Source: Omnitrophica WOR_2 bacterium RIFCSPHIGHO2_02_FULL_52_10 (GTDB lineage Bacteria > Omnitrophota > Gorgyraeia > Zapsychrales > Zapsychraceae). Taken from it: a stretch of 18,817 nt of DNA. Position 1 is the stretch's first letter. Every line of letters starts with the position of its first letter. The notes under the pieces were generated by a model. It saw only the letters and a program-made list of their open reading frames with translations. It ran no database searches and was not told the DNA's origin. Shown piece by piece: positions 16,030-18,817 of the stretch. Location: contig MHGR01000069.1 in the NCBI GenBank assembly GCA_001805655.1, positions 3,609 through 22,425 of the forward strand. The letters are read 5' to 3'. The position numbers and the translations under genes are program-made.

Positions 16030-17184
16030 CTATCGGGCAACAGGCAATTCCTCGAATGTTTTCTTTGCCGCGCTTACTCCGGCTCCCGCTGGAAACGCAT
16101 GCCCCAGCTCCTTGAGGACGATTTCCAGATAGGTGAATCCGGTAATGATGTCTTCCTCGGTAAGGCACCCCATGTGGGCGATACGGATAATCTTGCCCTT
16201 GAGTTCACCCTGGCCGCCGGCAATGGAAATGCCGTGCGTGTCGCGCATGATCTTCACAAGTTTGGTCCCATCAATGTTCGCGGGCAGTTTGACGGCGGTC
16301 ACGACATTAGACAAGCAGGACTTGTCGGGATACAGTTCTAGGCCTAACGCTGCGGCCGCGACCCGCGTGCCTTTTGCCAAACGCTCACACCGCTCAAACA
16401 CCGCCTCCAGGCCCTGTTTACGGAAAATTTTTAGGCTTTCCCCCAAGGCCACGATAATACCGATGGCCGGAGTAAACGGGGTATCGTTCTTCGCCGCCGC
16501 TTTCTTGGAGGCGCGAAAGTCAAAGTAAAATCTCGGGCTTTTTGACCGCTCGACCAGCCGCAACGCCTTCTCGTTCACGGCCACCATGGCCAGGCCCGGC
16601 GGCAGCATGAATCCTTTGTGCGACGCGCCCACAACAACATCGACACCCCACGCGTCCATCTTAAGGTCGATGACCCCCAGGCTGCTAATCGCGTCCACGA
16701 CCAAAACCGCGTCGGTCTTCCGGACGACTTCGGCAATCGCCTGGATGTCAGTCGTGACGCCGGTCGATGTTTCGCAGTGCGTCACAAAGACGGCTTTTAT
16801 GTCCTTGTCCGCATCCAGCCGCTGCTTGATTTGCCGTGGTTGAACCGCATGCCCCCACGCCACCTCGAGCACTTGCGCCTCGATGCCGTAGGCCTGGCAA
16901 AGTTCCGTCCAGCGCTCACCGAATTTCCCCCCTTCGACCGTGATCGCTTTATCGTGCGGGGACAATAAATTCACTACGGCCGCTTCCATGCCGCCGGTTC
17001 CGGACGAAGCCAGAAAGTATACGTCATTCTTTGTCTGCAACACGTATTGCATGCCGGCAATTCCCTCTTTGAGATTTTCCTGAAACTGGGGCGTGCGATG
17101 GTGGATAATCGGCCGTCCGAGCGCCGCGCAGACATCCGCAGGGATTTGCGTCGGTCCCGGCGTTAATAATAAGTTCCTTTTCAT
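16030..17184 (-). CDS. Class V (AGXT/serine-pyruvate type) aminotransferase, likely phosphoserine/serine pathway
   Basis: PLP-dependent aminotransferase of 384 residues. It opens with the family-typical LLLTPGPTQIP. Further landmarks are SGTGGMEAAV (61-70), HCETSTGV (136-143), VVDAISSLG with the PLP-ring Asp 164, and GASHKGFMLPPGLA, where Lys 190 should form the Schiff base. The family covers serine-pyruvate, alanine-glyoxylate and related enzymes. Placement 16 bases before serA suggests it makes the amino donor step of serine synthesis in place of SerC, or links serine and glyoxylate; I recall the same pairing in Thermotoga. No serC or serB is in view. Exact substrate cannot be told from sequence. 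The ribosome site AAAGG is 9 bases before the ATG. Confidence 0.9.
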   Translation of the reverse strand: MKRNLLLTPGPTQIPADVCAALGRPIIHHRTPQFQENLKEGIAGMQYVLQTKNDVYFLASSGTGGMEAAVVNLLSPHDKAITVEGGKFGERWTELCQAYGIEAQVLEVAWGHAVQPRQIKQRLDADKDIKAVFVTHCETSTGVTTDIQAIAEVVRKTDAVLVVDAISSLGVIDLKMDAWGVDVVVGASHKGFMLPPGLAMVAVNEKALRLVERSKSPRFYFDFRASKKAAAKNDTPFTPAIGIIVALGESLKIFRKQGLEAVFERCERLAKGTRVAAAALGLELYPDKSCLSNVVTAVKLPANIDGTKLVKIMRDTHGISIAGGQGELKGKIIRIAHMGCLTEEDIITGFTYLEIVLKELGHAFPAGAGVSAAKKTFEELPVAR

Positions 17185-17223
17185 TTCTTCAAACCTTTCT
17201 GTAAATCACTCAACAAACCCGAT

Positions 17224-17835
17224 TTATTTTTTCCCCTTGCCAAAATGAACAAGGACGTCATCGACCAGGCCGTACGCTTTCGCCTCGTGCGCGGACATGA
17301 AATAGTCGCGGTCGCAGTCTTTCTGGACTTTCTCGAAGGTCTGCCCGCTATGCAGGGCCAGGATCTTCGTCAATTCTTCCTTCATGCGCAGGATCTCCTG
17401 GGCCTGAATAGATATGTCGCTGGCGCTGCCGCGCACGCCCCCCCACGGTTGGTGGATCATTATTCTGGAATACGGCAGGGAAAACCGTTTCCCCTTTGCC
17501 CCGGCGGCAAGCAGCAGGGAGCCCATGCTGGCCGCCTGGCCGATGCAAAACGTGCACACTTCCGGCTTCACGAATTGCATGGTATCGTAAATGGCCAGGC
17601 CCGCCGTGACCGAGCCTCCCGGCGAGTTGATATAGACGTTAATCGGCTTGGTGGCGTCTTCGCTCTGGAGAAACAACAGCTGCGCGATAATAAGGTTCGC
17701 CACATTGTCGTCAATGGCGGTACCGATAAAGACAATCCGGTCTTTTAACAGCCGCGAATAGATGTCATACGCGCGCTCCCCCTGGCTTGTTTTCTCCACG
17801 ACGATGGGCACCAAAATTTGCGATTGTGTATTCAT
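17224..17835 (-). CDS. clpP: ATP-dependent Clp protease proteolytic subunit
   Basis: Serine protease subunit that forms the two-ring barrel fed by ClpX or ClpA/ClpC unfoldases. The 203 residues match the family. The oxyanion region YINSPGGSV lies at about 68-76. The catalytic triad is Ser 103 (GQAASMGS), His 128 (MIHQP) and Asp 177 (before YFMSAHEA). Residues 1-13 resemble a short propeptide. A strong GGAGG ribosome site lies inside the end of tig, only 4 bases away, as in the common tig-clpP pairing. The usual next gene clpX is absent; an aminotransferase follows after 39 bases. Confidence 0.98.
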   Translation of the reverse strand: MNTQSQILVPIVVEKTSQGERAYDIYSRLLKDRIVFIGTAIDDNVANLIIAQLLFLQSEDATKPINVYINSPGGSVTAGLAIYDTMQFVKPEVCTFCIGQAASMGSLLLAAGAKGKRFSLPYSRIMIHQPWGGVRGSASDISIQAQEILRMKEELTKILALHSGQTFEKVQKDCDRDYFMSAHEAKAYGLVDDVLVHFGKGKK

Positions 17836-17839
17836 GATA

Positions 17840-18736
17840 TCAGGCCTCCTCCCAATTTGCCTCTTTTAATAAAAACTCCATGACAGCTGACGGCAGACTC
17901 ATCCCTTCTTTGACGTCCAGCTTTTCAGCCGCGGCGATCTTGTCCAAGATCAGATAGACCTTCACCTCACGTTCGACCGGCGCGCGCAGATCTTTCCGCA
18001 GGTCCTGGCATTTTTTGTCGATCTCTTCGGCCGAAAGCCCCTGGGATTTTAACCGCTTTTTCTCATCCTCGATCCGGTGTTCCATCTGCCGCCGGACCAG
18101 GGATTCCGGCACGACCAACTTTGCCGACTTTAAAAGGCTTTCAACGATTTGATTCTCCACATCCAGGCGGTTTTGACGGTCTTTATCCATTTCCATCTGG
18201 CGCTCCAGCGATTTTTTAAACTCGGCCAGGCTCGGATATCCTAAACCGCGCGCGAAAAAATCATCCATCACGGCTTCCTTCTCGGAACCGCCGCCTTGAC
18301 CCTTTTTGAAATACTCCAAGGTCTTTTCAATTTCCTCTTCGGTCACTTTTGAATTCTTGCGCTTGACTTTGATGCCCTTATATTTTTCGATCTTCACTTC
18401 CGGCTTGATATCCAATTTCGCCGTGAAGGTGATCATCCCGTTCTTGAATTCCAGGTCGACAATTTCCGGCAGGTCCAGCGGCGCTAAATTCTCCCGGGTG
18501 ACGCCTTCATGGTAAGCTTCGGGGATAATTTTGCGGATCACCTCGTCCTTCGCCTGCCGGCCGTGCTGCGCCTCCAAAACATGGCGGGGAACCTTGCCGG
18601 GACGAAACCCCTTTACCTTAGCGATTTTTCCAAGCTCCTGGTACACCTCGTCAAATTTTTCCGAAACGCGCTCCTTGGGAATCTCGAACTTCATTTCGCG
18701 CTTTACCGCGTCAACTTTTTTAACCTCTACCTTCAT
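17840..18736 (-). CDS. tig: Trigger factor lacking the PPIase domain
   Basis: Ribosome-bound chaperone that meets nascent chains at the exit tunnel. The N-terminal ribosome-binding domain (about 1-125) holds the signature GFRPGKVP (43-50). The C-terminal helical substrate-cradle domain (about 165-298) matches trigger factor, with [15 protein letters not shown] and the Asp/Glu/Lys-rich helices. Length is 298 residues against about 430 usually. The FKBP-type peptidyl-prolyl isomerase domain that normally sits between these parts is absent, replaced by a short charged linker with GQGGGSEKE (146-154). The reading frame is open throughout, so this is a clean domain loss, not a frameshift. The ribosome site AAGGAAGG precedes the ATG, and clpP follows after 4 bases. 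The 81 bases upstream to the window end hold no other gene that I can see. Confidence 0.94.
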   Translation of the reverse strand: MKVEVKKVDAVKREMKFEIPKERVSEKFDEVYQELGKIAKVKGFRPGKVPRHVLEAQHGRQAKDEVIRKIIPEAYHEGVTRENLAPLDLPEIVDLEFKNGMITFTAKLDIKPEVKIEKYKGIKVKRKNSKVTEEEIEKTLEYFKKGQGGGSEKEAVMDDFFARGLGYPSLAEFKKSLERQMEMDKDRQNRLDVENQIVESLLKSAKLVVPESLVRRQMEHRIEDEKKRLKSQGLSAEEIDKKCQDLRKDLRAPVEREVKVYLILDKIAAAEKLDVKEGMSLPSAVMEFLLKEANWEEA

Positions 18737-18817
18737 CGCGATACCTTCCTTAAAGTGATTTTGCCGCCTTTGGCGCTGTCCTCGTTACATTCTGAATTTT
18801 TCCCCTAAATAAATCTT

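Noticed and set aside
17840..18736. Frameshift or assembly gap as cause of the short trigger factor
   Set aside because: One uninterrupted frame joins both conserved domains with a plausible charged linker. An in-frame assembly deletion cannot be fully excluded without reads.
18737..18817. Possible tRNA end or riboswitch upstream of tig
   Set aside because: A short GCC-AAA-GGC stem is present, but no T-arm, acceptor pairing or known motif; only the AAGGAAGG ribosome site is clear.

Overview
The window is a gene-dense bacterial chromosome segment. Seventeen protein genes were identified, all on the minus strand, so transcription runs from high to low coordinates. Genes are tightly packed, often overlapping by 4 to 19 bases. 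No mobile element, CRISPR array, rRNA or tRNA was recognised. The content points to a Gram-negative (diderm) bacterium: an RseP-type site-2 protease, an OmpA-family lipoprotein with a lipobox, undecaprenyl diphosphate synthase, and the DXP isoprenoid route. Several proteins have unusual domain layouts: a trigger factor without a PPIase domain, a ProRS without its INS editing domain, and a CdsA with an altered signature. With a CpaF-like ATPase in the operon, this suggests an uncultured lineage related to the PVC group, for example Omnitrophota. That placement is inference, not shown directly.

Region A (18736 down to 12343) reads tig, clpP, a class V aminotransferase, serA, a CcdA/DsbD-like membrane protein and purA. 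It joins nascent-chain folding and proteolysis (tig-clpP) to serine synthesis (serA plus an AGXT-like aminotransferase) and AMP synthesis (purA). Gaps are 4 to 39 bases, so this may be one transcript.

Region B (12316 down to 11111) is a small envelope unit. It has a candidate promoter next to a palindrome, an OmpA-family lipoprotein, a membrane-anchored coiled-coil protein, and an intrinsic-terminator-like hairpin.

Region C (11086 down to 1) reads uppS, cdsA, dxr, rseP, a cpaF-like ATPase, proS, rimP, nusA, infB and trpS (cut by the window edge). The envelope/isoprenoid genes are a classic block, as are rimP-nusA-infB. Here they are fused into one almost gap-free run. The cpaF-like ATPase sits between rseP and proS, where many bacteria have ispG.

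The most notable pattern is that two housekeeping proteins, trigger factor and ProRS, have each lost exactly one internal domain while the flanking domains remain intact. No wholly new multi-gene system is evident. The best leads are these domain losses, the embedded secretion ATPase, the CcdA-like protein that seems to lack one expected redox cysteine, and the hairpin in front of uppS.
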